Assembly: GCA_964019695.1 (NCBI GenBank) | Contig: OZ026516.1 | Coordinates: forward strand, 94,612,368-94,676,367 | Length of the DNA: 64,000 bases | Direction: 5' to 3' | DNA from: Loripinus fragilis | Lineage: Eukaryota > Mollusca > Bivalvia > Lucinida > Lucinidae | Shown here: one piece after another, positions 24,713-37,719 of the stretch | How the letters are laid out: every line of letters begins with the position of its first letter | How positions within the stretch are numbered: position 1 is the first letter of the stretch | The notes under the pieces: model-generated | Told to the model about the DNA's origin: nothing | The model's input: the letters and a program-made list of their open reading frames with translations, nothing else | Database searches by the model: none | Translations under genes and position numbers: made by a program

Positions 24713-25762
24713 TCATGAAACACATTACAACATAAATATTGTGCTGAGTTTCCACCAACCTGGTGAGCCAATTACTACCCTTTTTACAATCAATGGTCTG
24801 TGACCTAAAGACCTCACCCTTGTCAGATAAATGACCCAAAATAGCCCTAAATTCCAAAAAATAAACATTTTAAAAGTTATTTTGTGCAAAATAGAGAAAA
24901 TTCTACTAATATTAGGAACAGCCAGAGGTTGTTAAGAGCAAAACTATATTTTCCATAAAATAAATTCAACTCAGTTGCATATAACTTAACCAAATGACCA
25001 TTACTGTGATTAACGGAAACTTGCGAAAGGGCCTTTTTGACCCTATTTTGATAATTACAAGAACAAATACTTCAAAAATGCTTCAGCATAACAATGAAAA
25101 TTACAAATGCTCTGATATGGGAAACAGTGAGTTTTAGATAAATAAAATGAGGCTTATAGTATAGCCTGATAGTGCAGAATTGCAACTCACATGCTTTACA
25201 TCCCAATATGTGGTGCAAAACTGAGCCAACCATCAACCACTACCCACTAATTAGGCTCTTTTTCAGCAGTCATGATTATTTTTGTTCTATAAAGATGGAC
25301 TTTTTGAAAGCTGAAATCATTATAGGACTTACTGGAATCAATACTAAGTATCACAAACATATAACAGGTCACAGACATAGCAGCCAAGGAATCCAACAAA
25401 ACAGGCCTGATCATCCTCCTTAGGCCCTGGACTTGTAAATGTTTATCCATAGATCTACATTATAGCTTTTAAGTAAGCTCTGGTCCTGAAAACTCTTAAA
25501 TCATAATGAGGCTGCCATAGATTTACAGATTGGACCTAGTTCAATTAATATGCAAGAATGAGATACCCCGGTTACGGCCATGTTTTACCACTTTTTGGTC
25601 CCTGAAGGTGGGCAACCTACATGGGAGGAAAATTGCTTTGAAAAAAAATATCAAAATACAAGGTCCTTTTTATAAGCCACACCAGTAAACTTAAAAAGTG
25701 TAGCAAACATATTCCCGTATATTAAATATGATTTTCTTTCCCGTATGTTTATTATTGACCAA
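24713..25762 (+). repeat. Satellite unit 23, short class, A-type
   Basis: Private CCAATTACTACCC near 24769. Shares GAAAATTAC and GCTTTACATCC with unit 21, but has the common CAGTTGCAT. Confidence 0.95.
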
Positions 25763-26814
25763 TCATGAAACACATTACAACATAAATATTGTGCTGAGTT
25801 TCCACCCACCTGGTGAGCCAATCACTACCCTTTTTACAATCAATGGTCTGTGACCTAAAGACCTCACCCTTGTCAGATAAATGACCAAAAATAGCCCTAA
25901 ATTCCAGAAAAATAAACATTTTAAAAGTTATTTTGTGCAAAATAGAGAAAATTCTACTAATATTAGGAACAGCCAGAGGTTGTTAAGAGCAAAACTATAT
26001 TTTCCATAAAATAAATTCAACTCAGTTGCATATAACTTAACCAAATGACCATTACTGTGATTAACGGAAACTTGCGAAAGGGCCTTTTTGACCCTATTTT
26101 GATAATTACAAGAATAAATACTTCAAAAATGCTTCAGCATAACAATGAAAAATACAAATGATCTGATATGGGAAACAGTGAGTTTTAGATAAATAAAATG
26201 AGGTTTATAGTATAGCCTGATAGTGCAGAATTGCAACTCACATGCTTCACATCCCAATATGTGGTGCAAAACTGAGCCAACCATCAACCACTACCCACTA
26301 ATTAGGCTCTTTTTCAGCAGTCATGATTATTTTTGTTTTATAAAGATGAACTTTTTGAAAGCTGAAATCATTATAGGACTTACTGGAATCAATACTAAGT
26401 ATCACAAACATATAACAGGTCACAGACATAGCAGCCAAGGAATCCAACAAAACAGGCCTGATCATCCTCCTTAGGCCCTGGACTTGTAAATGTTTATCCA
26501 TAGATCTACATTATAGCTTTTAAGTAAGCTCTGGTCCTGAAAACTCTTAAATCATAATGAGGCTGCCATAGATTTACAGATTGGACCTAGTTCAATCAAT
26601 ATGCAAGAATGAGATACCCCGGTTACGGCCATGTTTTACCACTTTTTGGTCCCTGAAGGTGGGCACCCTACATGGGAGGAAAATTGCTTTGAAAAAAAAT
26701 ATCAAAATACAAGGTCCTTTTTATAAGCCACACCAGTAAACTTAAAAAAGTGTAGCAAACATATTCCCGTATATTAAATATGATTTTCTTTCCTGTATGT
26801 TTATTATTGACCAA
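25763..26814 (+). repeat. Satellite unit 24, short class, B-type
   Basis: GATGAAC and TTAAAAAAGTG with CCCTACATGG. Private AAATGATCTG near 26157. It has TTCAATCAAT near 26592 where its neighbours have TTCAATTAAT. Confidence 0.95.
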
Positions 26815-27864
26815 TCATGAAACACATTACAACATAAATATTGTGCTGAGTTTCCACCAACCTGGTGAGCCAATCACTACCCTTTTTACAATCAATGGTC
26901 TGTGACCTAAAGACCTCACCCTTGTCAGATAAATGACCCAAAATAGCCCTAAATTCCAAAAAATAAACATTTTAAAAGTTATTTTGTGCAAAATAGAGAA
27001 AATTCTACTAATATTAGGAACAGCCAGAGGTTGTTAAGAGCAAAACTATATTTTCCATAAAATAAATTCAACTCAGTTGCATATAAATTAACCAAATGAC
27101 CATTACTGTGATTAACGGAAACTTGCAAAAGGGCCTTTTTGACCCTATTTTGATAATTACAAGAACAAATACTTCAAAAATGCTTCAGCATAACAATGAA
27201 AAATACAAATGCTCTGATATGGGAAACAGTGAGTTTTAGATAAATAAAATGAGGCTTATAATATAACCTGATAGTGCAGAATTGCAACTCACATGCTTCA
27301 CATCCCAATATGTGGTGCAAAACTGAGCCAACCATCAACCACTACCCACTAATTAGGCTCTTTTTCAGCAGTCATGATTATTTTTGTTCTATAAAGATGG
27401 ACTTTTTGAAAGCTGAAATCATTATAGGACTTACTGGAATCAATACTAAGTATCACAAACATATAACAGGTCACAGACATAGCAGCCAAGGAATCCAACA
27501 AAACAGGCCTGATCATCCTCCTTAGGCCCTGGACTTGTAAATGTTTATCCATAGATCTACATTATAGCTTTTAAGTAAGCTCTGGTCCTGAAAACTCTTA
27601 AATCATAATGAGGCTGCCATAGATTTACAGATTGGACCTAGTTCAATTAATATGCAAGAATGAGATACCCCGGTTACGGCCATGTTTTACCACTTTTTGG
27701 TCCCTGAAGGTGGGCAACCTACATGGGAGGAAAATTGCTTTGAAAAAAAATATCAAAATACAAGGTCCTTTTTATAAGCCACACCAGTAAACTTAAAAAG
27801 TGTAGCAAACATATTCCCGTATATTAAATATGATTTTCTTTCCCGTATGTTTATTATTGACCAA
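26815..27864 (+). repeat. Satellite unit 25, short class, A-type
   Basis: Private ATATAAATTAACC near 27081. TTGCAAAAGG and GCTTATAATATAACC are shared with unit 17. Confidence 0.95.
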
Positions 27865-28916
27865 TCATGAAACACATTACAACATAAATATTGTGCTGAG
27901 TTTCCACCCACCTGGTGAGCCAATCACTACCCTTTTTACAATCAATGGTCTGTGACCTAAAGACCTCACCCTTGTCAGATAAATGACCAAAAATAGCCCT
28001 AAATTCCAGAAAAATAAACATTTTAAAAGTTATTTTGTGCAAAATAGAGAAAATTCTACTAATATTAGGAACAGCCAGAGGTTGTTAAGAGCAAAACTAT
28101 ATTTTCCATAAAATAAATTCAACTCAGTTGCATATAACTTAACCAAATGACCATTACTGTGATTAACGGAAACTTGCGAAAGGGCCTTTTTGACCCTATT
28201 TTGATAATTACAAGAATAAATACTTCAAAAATGCTTCAGCATAACAATGAAAAATACAAATGCTCTGATATGGGAAACAGTGAGTTTTAGATAAATAAAA
28301 TGAGGTTTATAGTATAGCCTGATAGTGCAGAATTGCAACTCACATGCTTCACATCCCAATATGTGGTGCAAAACTGAGCCAACCATCAACCACTACCCAC
28401 TAATTAGGCTCTTTTTCAGCAGTCATGATTATTTTTGTTTTATAAAGATGAACTTTTTGAAAGCTGAAATCATTATAGGACTTACTGGAATCAATACTAA
28501 GTATCACAAACATATAACAGGTCACAGACATAGCAGCCAAGGAATCCAACAAAACAGGCCTGATCATCCTCCTTAGGCCCTGGACTTGTAAATGTTTATC
28601 CATAGATCTACATTATAGCTTTTAAGTAAGCTCTGGTCCTGAAAACTCTTAAATCATAATGAGGCTGCCATAGATTTACAGATTGGACCTAGTTCAATTA
28701 ATATGCAAGAATGAGATACCCCGGTTACGGCCATGTTTTACCACTTTTTGGTCCCTGAAGGTGGGCACCCAACATGGGAGGAAAATTGCTTTGAAAAAAA
28801 ATATCAAAATACAAGGTCCTTTTTATAAGCCACACCAGTAAACTTAAAAAAGTGTAGCAAACATATTCCCGTATATTAAATATGATTTTCTTTCCTGTAT
28901 GTTTATAATTGACCAA
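27865..28916 (+). repeat. Satellite unit 26, short class, B-type
   Basis: Carries the full B set, including CCCAACATGG near 28768 and TTATAATTGACC near 28904, as in 18 and 20. Confidence 0.95.
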
Positions 28917-29966
28917 TCATGAAACACATTACAACATAAATATTGTGCTGAGTTTCCACCAACCTGGTGAGCCAATCACTACCCTTTTTACAATCAATGG
29001 TCTGTGACCTAAAGACCTCACCCTTGTCAGATAAATGACCCAAAATAGCCCTAAATTCCAAAAAATAAACATTTTAAAAGTTATTTTGTGCAAAATAGAG
29101 AAAATTCTACTAATATTAGGAACAGCCAGAGGTTGTTAAGAGCAAAACTATATTTTCCATAAAATAAATTCAACTCATTTGCATATAACTTAACCAAATG
29201 ACCATTACTGTGATTAACGGAAACTTGCGAAAGGGCCTTTTTGACCCTATTTTGATAATTACAAGAACAAATACTTCAAAAATGCTTCAGCATAACAATG
29301 AAAAATACAAATGCTCTGATATGGGAAACAGTGAGTTTTAGATAAATAAAATGAGGCTTATAATATAACCTGATAGTGCAGAATTGCAACTCACATGCTT
29401 CACATCCCAATATGTGGTGCAAAACTGAGCCAACCATCAACCACTACCCACTAATTAGGCTCTTTTTCAGCAGTCATGATTATTTTTGTTCTATAAAGAT
29501 GGACTTTTTGAAAGCTGAAATCATTATAGGACTTACTGGAATCAATACTAAGTATCACAAACATATAACAGGTCACAGACATAGCAGCCAAGGAATCCAA
29601 CAAAACAGGCCTGATCATCCTCCTTAGGCCCTGGACTTGTAAATGTTTATCCATAGATCTACATTATAGCTTTTAAGTAAGCTCTGGTCCTGAAAACTCT
29701 TAAATCATAATGAGGCTGCCATAGATTTACAGATTGGACCTAGTTCAATTAATATGCAAGAATGAGATACCCCGGTTACGGCCATGTTTTACCACTTTTT
29801 GGTCCCTGAAGGTGGGCAACCTACATGGGAGGAAAATTGCTTTGAAAAAAAATATCAAAATACAAGGTCCTTTTTATAAGCCACACCAGTAAACTTAAAA
29901 AGTGTAGCAAACATATTCCCGTATATTAAATATGATTTTCTTTCCCGTATGTTTATTATTGACCAA
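28917..29966 (+). repeat. Satellite unit 27, short class, A-type, last of the dimer block
   Basis: CATTTGCAT is shared with 19 and 21, and GCTTATAATATAACC with 17 and 25. It is followed directly by a long unit. Confidence 0.95.
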
Positions 29967-31379
29967 TCATGAAACACATTACAACATAAATATTGTGCTG
30001 AGTTTCCACCCACCTGGTGAGCCAATCACTACCCTTTTTACAATCAATGGTCTGTGACCTAAAGACCTCACCCTTGTCAGATAAATGACCCAAAATAGCC
30101 CTAAATTCCAGAAAAATAAACATTTTATGGCACATTTATATTGTTTGTATGCATTGTTTACCACAAAGCTATTATAGGGAACCCCTTGAACAACCCTATG
30201 CCCTACAAATATTACTGGTAAAATCATGGTACAGCAAAATAAAGGAAAAGTGAACAGATTCATTTTCTTATATCTCTGTTATTTTATATCTGAAATGGCT
30301 TCAACTTCACTTATATAAGCTTTTACACCACTTTACAACATGGTATACTAAGAAGATGCATGTGCTTTACTGTCTTGAGTCTGATGTGGAGTTATCCCAT
30401 CCTCCCTCATTGAGAAGGCCAAAATTTCTTGCTCCTAGCTATGGGACAGCATCCTTTCTTTACACATTAAATCAACATCTAATCATATAAAAGTTATTTT
30501 GTGCAAAATAGAGAAATTTCTACTAATATTAGGAACAGCCAGAGGTTGTGAAGAGCAAAACTATATTTTCCATAAAATAAATTCAACTCAGTTGCATATA
30601 ACTTAACCAAATGACCATTACTGTGATTTACGGAAACTTGCGAAAGGGCCTTTTTGACCATATTTTGATAATTACAAGAACAAATACTTCAAAAATGCTT
30701 CAGCATAACAATGAAAAATACAAATGCTCTGATATGGGAAACAGTGAGTTTTAGATAAATAAAATGAGGCTTATGATATAACCTGATAGTGCAGAATTGC
30801 AACTCACATGCTTCACATCCCAATATGTGGTGCAAAACTGAGCCAACCATCAACCACTACCCACTAATTAGGCTCTTTTTCAGCAGTCATGATTATTTTT
30901 GTTTTATAAAGATGGACTTTTTGAAAGCTGAAATCATTATAGGACTTACTGGAATCAATACTAAGTATCACAAACATATAACAGGTCACAGACATAGCAG
31001 CCAAGGAATCCAACAAAACAGGCCTGATCATCCTCCTTAGGCCCTGGACTTGTAAATGTTTATCCATAGATCTACATTATAGCTTTTAAGTAAGCTCTGG
31101 TCCTGAAAACTCTTAAATCACAATGAGGCTGCCATAGATTTACAGATTGGACCTAGTTCAATCAATATGCAAGAATGGGATACCCCGGTTACGGCCATGT
31201 TTTACCACTTTTTGGTCCCTGAAGGTGGGCACCCTACATGGGAGGAAAATTGCTTTGAAAAAAAAATATCAAAATACAAGGTCCTTATATAAGCCACACC
31301 AGTAAACTTAAAAAGTGTAGCAAACATATTCCTGTATATTAAATATGATTTTCTTTCCCGTATGTTTATTATTGACCAA
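29967..31379 (+). repeat. Satellite unit 28, long class (1,413 bp)
   Basis: Module at 30128-30489 with CATTGAGAAGG. CTTATGATATAAC near 30771, GAATGGGATAC near 31172, and the CTTATATAAG 3' form. Confidence 0.95.
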
Positions 31380-32429
31380 TCATGAAACACATTACAACAT
31401 AAATATTGTGCTGAGTTTCCACCCACCTGGTGAGCCAATCACTACCCTTTTTACAATCAATGGTCTGTGACCTAAAGACCTCACCCTTGTCAGATAAATG
31501 ACCCAAAATAGCCCTAAATTCCAGAAAAATAAACATTTTAAAAGTTATTTTGTGCAAAATAGAGAAAATTCTACTAATATTAGGAACAGCCAGAGGTTGT
31601 TAAGAGCAAAACTATATTTTCCATAAAATAAATTCAACTCAGTTGCATATAACTTAACCAAATGACCATTACTGTGATTAACGGAAACTTGCAAAAGGGC
31701 CTTTTTGACCCTATTTTGATAATTACAAGAACAAATACTTCAAAAATGCTTCAGCATAACAATGAAAAATACAAATGCTCTGATATGGGAAACAGTGAGT
31801 TTTAGATAATAAAATGAGGCTTATAGTATAGCCTGATAGTGCAGAATTGCAACTCACATGCTTCACATCCCAATATGTGGTGCAAAACTGAGCCAACCAT
31901 CAACCACTACCCACTAATTAGGCTCTTTTTCAGCAGTCATGATTATTTTTGTTTTATAAAGATGGACTTTTTGAAAGCTGAAATCATTATAGGACTTACT
32001 GGAATCAATACTAAGTATCACAAACATATAACAGGTCACAGACATAGCAGCCAAGGAATCCAACAAAACAGGCCTGATCATCCACCTTAGGCCCTGGACT
32101 TGTAAATGTTTATCCATAGATCTACATTATAGCTTTTAAGTAAGCTCTGGTCCTGAAAACTCTTAAATCATAATGAGGCTGCCATAGATTTACAGATTGG
32201 ACCTAGTTCAATTAATATGCAAGAATGAGATACCCCGGTTACGGCCATGTTTTACCACTTTTTGGTCCCTGAAGGTGGGCACCCTACATGGGAGGAAAAT
32301 TGCTTTGAAAAAAAATATCAAAATACAAGGTCCTTTTTATAAGCCACACCAGTAAACTTAAAAAGTGTAGCAAACATATTCCCGTATATTAAATATGATT
32401 TTCTTTCCCGTATGTTTATTAGTGACCAA
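31380..32429 (+). repeat. Satellite unit 29, short class (1,050 bp)
   Basis: TTGCAAAAGG near 31690. One base is lost in TTTAGATAATAAAATG near 31801. CATCCACCTTAGG near 32080 is shared only with unit 37. Confidence 0.95.
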
Positions 32430-33842
32430 TCATGAAACACTTTACAACATAAATATTGTGCTGTGTTTCCACCCACCTGGTGAGCCAATCACTACCCTTT
32501 TTACAATCAATGGTCTGTGACCTAAAGACCTCACCCTTGTCAGATAAATGACCAAAAATAGCCCTAAATTCCAGAAAAATAAACATTTTATGGCACATTT
32601 ATATTGTTTGTATGCATTGTTTACCACAAAGCTATTATAGGGAACCCCTTGAACAACCCTATGCCCTACAAATATTACTGGTAAAATCATGGTACAGCAA
32701 AATAAAGGAAAAGTGAACAGATTCATTTTCTTATATCTCTGTTATTTTATATCTGAAATGGCTTCAACTTCACTTATATAAGCTTTTACACCACTTTACA
32801 ACATGGTATACTAAGAAGATGCATGTGCTTTACTGTCTTGAGTTTGATGTGGAGTTATCCCATCCTCCCTCATTGAGAAGGCCAAAATTTCTTGCTCCTA
32901 GCTATGGGACAGCATCCTTTCTTTACACATTAAATCAACATCTAATCATATAAAAGTTATTTTGTGCAAAATAGAGAAATTTCTACTAATATTAGGAACA
33001 GCCAGAGGTTGTGAAGAGCAAAACTATATTTTCCATAAAATAAATTCAACTCAGTTGCATATAACTTAACCAAATGACCATTACTGTGATTTACGGAAAC
33101 TTGCGAAAGGGCCTTTTTGACCATATTTTGATAATTACAAGAACAAATACTTCAAAAATGCTTCAGCATAACAATGAAAAATACAAATGCTCTGATATGG
33201 GAAACAGTGAGTTTTAGATAAATAAAATGAGGCTTATAATATAACCTGATAGTGCAGAATTGCAACTCACATGCTTCACATCCCAATATGTGGTGCAAAA
33301 CTGAGCCAACCATCAACCACTACCCACTAATTAGGCTCTTTTTCAGCAGTCATGATTATTTTTGTTTTATAAAGATGGACTTTTTGAAAGCTGAAATCAT
33401 TATAGGACTTACTGGAATCAATACTAAGTATCACAAACATATAACAGGTCACAGACATAGCAGCCAAGGAATCCAACAAAACAGGCCTGATCATCCTCCT
33501 TAGGCCCTGGACTTGTAAATGTTTATCCATAGATCTACATTATAGCTTTTAAGTAAGCTCTGGTCCTGAAAACTCTTAAATCATAATGAGGCTGCCATAG
33601 ATTTACAGATTGGACCTAGTTCAATTAATATGCAAGAATGAGATACCCCGGTTACGGCCATGTTTTACCACTTTTTGGTCCCTGAAGGTGGGCACCCTAC
33701 ATGGGAGGAAAATTGCTTTGAAAAAAAATATCAAAATACAAGGTCCTTTTTATAAGCCACACCAGTAAACTTAAAAAGTGTAGCAAACATATTCCCGTAT
33801 ATTAAATATGATTTTCTTTCCCGTATGTTTATTATTGACCAA
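32430..33842 (+). repeat. Satellite unit 30, long class (1,413 bp)
   Basis: Module at 32591-32952 with GAGTTTGATG and CATTGAGAAGG. The lead GCTGTGTTTCC near 32461 is shared with 33, 34, 35, 38, 39 and 40. It is followed directly by another long unit. Confidence 0.95.
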
Positions 33843-35255
33843 TCATGAAACACATTACAACATAAATATTGTGCTGAGTTTCCACCCACCTGGTGAGCCA
33901 ATCACTACCCTTTTTACAATCAATGGTCTGTGACCTAAAGACCTCACCCTTCTCAGATAAATGACCAAAAATAGCCCTAAATTCCAGAAAAATAAACATT
34001 TTATGGCACATTTATATTGTTTGTATGCATTGTTTACCACAAAGCTATTATAGGGAACCCCTTGAACAACCCTATGCCCTACAAATATTACTGGTAAAAT
34101 CATGGTACAGCAAAATAAAGGAAAAGTGAACAGATTCATTTTCTTATATCTCTGTTATTTTATATCTGAAATGGCTTCAACTTCACTTATATAAGCTTTT
34201 ACACCACTTAACAACATGGTATACTAAGAAGATGCATGTGCTTTACTGTCTTGAGTTTGATGTGGAGTTATCCCATCCTCCCTCATTGAGAAGGCCAAAA
34301 TTTCTTGCTCCTAGCTATGGGACAGCATCCTTTCTTTACACATTAAATCAACATCTAATCATATAAAAGTTATTTTGTGCAAAATAGAGAAATTTCTACT
34401 AATATTAGGAACAGCCAGAGGTTGTGAAGAGCAAAACTATATTTTCCATAAAATAAATTCAACTCAGTTGCATATAACTTAACCAAATGACCATTACTGT
34501 GATTTACGGAAACTTGCGAAAGGGCCTTTTTGACCATATTTTGATAATTACAAGAACAAATACTTCAAAAATGCTTCAGCATAACAATGAAAAATACAAA
34601 TGCTCTGATATGGGAAACAGTGAGTTTTAGATAAATAAAATGAGGCTTATGATATAACCTGATAGTGCAGAATTGCAACTCACATGCTTCACATCCCAAT
34701 ATGTGGTGCAAAACTGAGCCAACCATCAACCACTACCCACTAATTAGGCTCTTTTTCAGCAGTCATGATTATTTTTGTTTTATAAAGATGGACTTTTTGA
34801 AAGCTGAAATCATTATAGGACTTACTGGAATCAATACTAAGTATCACAAACATATAACAGGTCACAGACATAGCAGCCAAGGAATCCAACAAAACAGGCC
34901 TGATCATCCTCCTTAGGCCCTGGACTTGTAAATGTTTATCCATAGATCTACATTATAGCTTTTAAGTAAGCTCTGGTCCTGAAAACTCTTAAATCACAAT
35001 GAGGCTGCCATAGATTTACAGATTGGACCTAGTTCAATCAATATGCAAGAATGGGATACCCCGGTTACGGCCATGTTTTACCACTTTTTGGTCCCTGAAG
35101 GTGGGCACCCTACATGGGAGGAAAATTGCTTTGAAAAAAAAATATCAAAATACAAGGTCCTTATATAAGCCACACCAGTAAACTTAAAAAGTGTAGCAAA
35201 CATATTCCTGTATATTAAATATGATTTTCTTTCCCGTATGTTTATTATTGACCAA
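33843..35255 (+). repeat. Satellite unit 31, long class (1,413 bp)
   Basis: Module at 34004-34365 with private CACTTAACAACATGG near 34205. CTTATGATATAAC, GAATGGGATAC and CTTATATAAG, as in unit 28. Confidence 0.95.
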
Positions 35256-36306
35256 TCATGAAACACATTACAACATAAATATTGTGCTGAGTTTCCACCC
35301 ACCTGGTGAGCCAATCACTACCCTTTTTACAATCAATGGTCTGTGACCTAAAGACCTCACCCTTGTCAGATAAATGACCCAAAATAGCCCTAAATTCCAG
35401 AAAAATAAACATTTTAAAAGTTATTTTGTGCAAAATAGAGAAAATTCTACTAATATTAGGAACAGCCAGAGGTTGTTAAGAGCAAAACTATATTTTCCAT
35501 AAAATAAATTCAACTCAGTTGCATATAACTTAACCAAATGACCATTACTGTGATTAACGGAAACTTGCAAAAGGGCCTTTTTGACCCTATTTTGATAATT
35601 ACAAGAACAAATACTTCAAAAATGCTTCAGCATAACAATGAAAAATACAAATGCTCTGATATGGGAAACAGTGAGTTTTAGATAAATAAAATGAGGCTTA
35701 TAGTATAGCCTGATAGTGCAGAATTGCAACTCACATGCTTCACATCCCAATATGTGGTGCAAAACTGAGCCAACCATCAACCACTACCCACTAATTAGGC
35801 TCATTTTCAGCAGTCATGATTATTTTTGTTTTATAAAGATGGACTTTTTGAAAGCTGAAATCATTATAGGACTTACTGGAATCAATACTAAGTATCACAA
35901 ACATATAACAGGTCACAGACATAGCAGCCAAGGAATCCAACAAAACAGGCCTGATCATCCTCCTTAGGCCCTGGACTTGTAAATGTTTATCCATAGATCT
36001 ACATTATAGCTTTTAAGTAAGCTCTGGTCCTGAAAACTCTTAAATCATAATGAGGCTGCCATAGATTTACAGATTGGACCTAGTTCAATTAATATGCAAG
36101 AATGAGATACCCCGGTTACGGCCATGTTTTACCACTTTTTGGTCCCTGAAGGTGGGCACCCTACATGGGAGGAAAATTGCTTTGAAAAAAAATATCAAAA
36201 TACAAGGTCCTTTTTATAAGCCACACCAGTAAACTTAAAAAGTGTAGCAAACATATTCCCGTATATTAAATATGATTTTCTTTCCCGTATGTTTATTAGT
36301 GACCAA
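35256..36306 (+). repeat. Satellite unit 32, short class (1,051 bp)
   Basis: TTGCAAAAGG near 35567, and CTCATTTTCAGC near 35801 shared only with unit 37. First unit of the five-unit block. Confidence 0.95.
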
Positions 36307-37719
36307 TCATGAAACACTTTACAACATAAATATTGTGCTGTGTTTCCACCCACCTGGTGAGCCAATCACTACCCTTTTTACAATCAATGGTCTGTGACCT
36401 AAAGACCTCACCCTTGTCAGATAAATGACCAAAAATAGCCCTAAATTCCAGAAAAATAAACATTTTATGGCACATTTATATTGTTTGTATGCATTGTTTA
36501 CCACAAAGCTATTATAGGGAACCCCTTGAACAACCCTATGCCCTACAAATATTACTGGTAAAATCATGGTACAGCAAAATAAAGGAAAAGTGAACAGATT
36601 CATTTTCTTATATCTCTGTTATTTTATATCTGAAATGGCTTCAACTTCACTTATATAAGCTTTTACACCACTTTACAACATGGTATACTAAGAAGATGCA
36701 TGTGCTTTACTGTCTTGAGTTTGATGTGGAGTTATCCCATCCTCCCTCATTGAGAAGGCCAAAATTTCTTGCTCCTAGCTATGGGACAGCATCCTTTCTT
36801 TACACATTAAATCAACATCTAATCATATAAAAGTTATTTTGTGCAAAATAGAGAAATTTCTACTAATATTAGGAACAGCCAGAGGTTGTGAAGAGCAAAA
36901 CTATATTTTCCATAAAATAAATTCAACTCAGTTGCATATAACTTAACCAAATGACCATTACTGTGATTTACGGAAACTTGCGAAAGGGCCTTTTTGACCA
37001 TATTTTAATAATTACAAGAACAAATACTTCAAAAATGCTTCAGCATAACAATGAAAAATACAAATGCTCTGATATGGGAAACAGTGAGTTTTAGATAAAT
37101 AAAATGAGGCTTATGATATAACCTGATAGTGCAGAATTGCAACTCACATGCTTCACATCCCAATATGTGGTGCAAAACTGAGCCAACCATCAACCACTAC
37201 CCACTAATTAGGCTCTTTTTCAGCAGTCATGATTATTTTTGTTTTATAAAGATGGACTTTTTGAAAGCTGAAATCATTATAGGACTTACTGGAATCAATA
37301 CTAAGTATCACAAACATATAACAGGTCACAGACATAGCAGCCAAGGAATCCAACAAAACAGGCCTGATCATCCTCCTTAGGCCCTGGACTTGTAAATGTT
37401 TATCCATAGATCTACATTATAGCTTTTAAGTAAGCTCTGGTCCTGAAAACTCTTAAATCACAATGAGGCTGCCATAGATTTACAGATTGGACCTAGTTCA
37501 ATCAATATGCAAGAATGGGATACCCCGGTTACGGCCATGTTTTACCACTTTTTGGTCCCTGAAGGTGGGCACCCTACATGGGAGGAAAATTGCTTTGAAA
37601 AAAAAATATCAAAATACAAGGTCCTTATATAAGCCACACCAGTAAACTTAAAAAGTGTAGCAAACATATTCCTGTATATTAAATATGATTTTCTTTCCCG
37701 TATGTTTATTATTGACCAA
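36307..37719 (+). repeat. Satellite unit 33, long class (1,413 bp)
   Basis: Module at 36468-36829. ATTTTAATAATTAC near 37002 is shared only with unit 38. CTTATGATATAAC, GAATGGGATAC and CTTATATAAG present. Confidence 0.95.

Larger units (their letters stand above)
18408..29966 (+). repeat. Higher-order repeat: A/B dimer of short units, period 2,101-2,102 bp
   Basis: Units 17-27 alternate strictly. A-type (17, 19, 21, 23, 25, 27) has GTTCTATAAAG in place of GTTTTATAAAG, and GGGCAACCTAC. B-type (18, 20, 22, 24, 26) has AGAATAAATAC, GAGGTTTATAG, TTCCTGTATG and, except in unit 22, GATGAAC. The distance from A to A or B to B is always 2,101 or 2,102 bp. No long unit occurs in this block. Minor markers (GCTTTACATCC in 19, 21, 23; CATTTGCAT in 19, 21, 27; CCCAACATGG in 18, 20, 26) do not follow the dimer order, so exchange continued after dimer formation. 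Confidence 0.92.
29967..37719 (+). repeat. Higher-order repeat: L-S-L trimer, two copies (29967-33842 and 33843-37719)
   Basis: Units 28-30 and 31-33 have the same class order and near-identical lengths (3,876 and 3,877 bp). Units 28 and 31 share CTTATGATATAAC and GAATGGGATAC. Units 29 and 32 share TTGCAAAAGG. Units 30 and 33 share the AGTGACC lead and GCTGTGTTTCC. Unit 33 also carries markers of 28 and 31 in its 3' half, so the third position is partly mixed. Confidence 0.8.

Noticed and set aside
29979..30263. 94-codon minus-strand frame across the leader and module, seen in units 28, 30, 31, 33, 35, 38 and 40
   Set aside because: It is open only where the leader reads CCAGAAAAATAAAC. In units 3, 5, 7, 9 and 44 a single-base difference closes it. 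No domain is recognisable.
31202..31438. 78-codon minus-strand frame (MAHQVGG...) spanning a unit boundary in 14 units
   Set aside because: Its presence simply tracks the CTTATATAAG haplotype, and small A-run changes alter its end. No coding signal.
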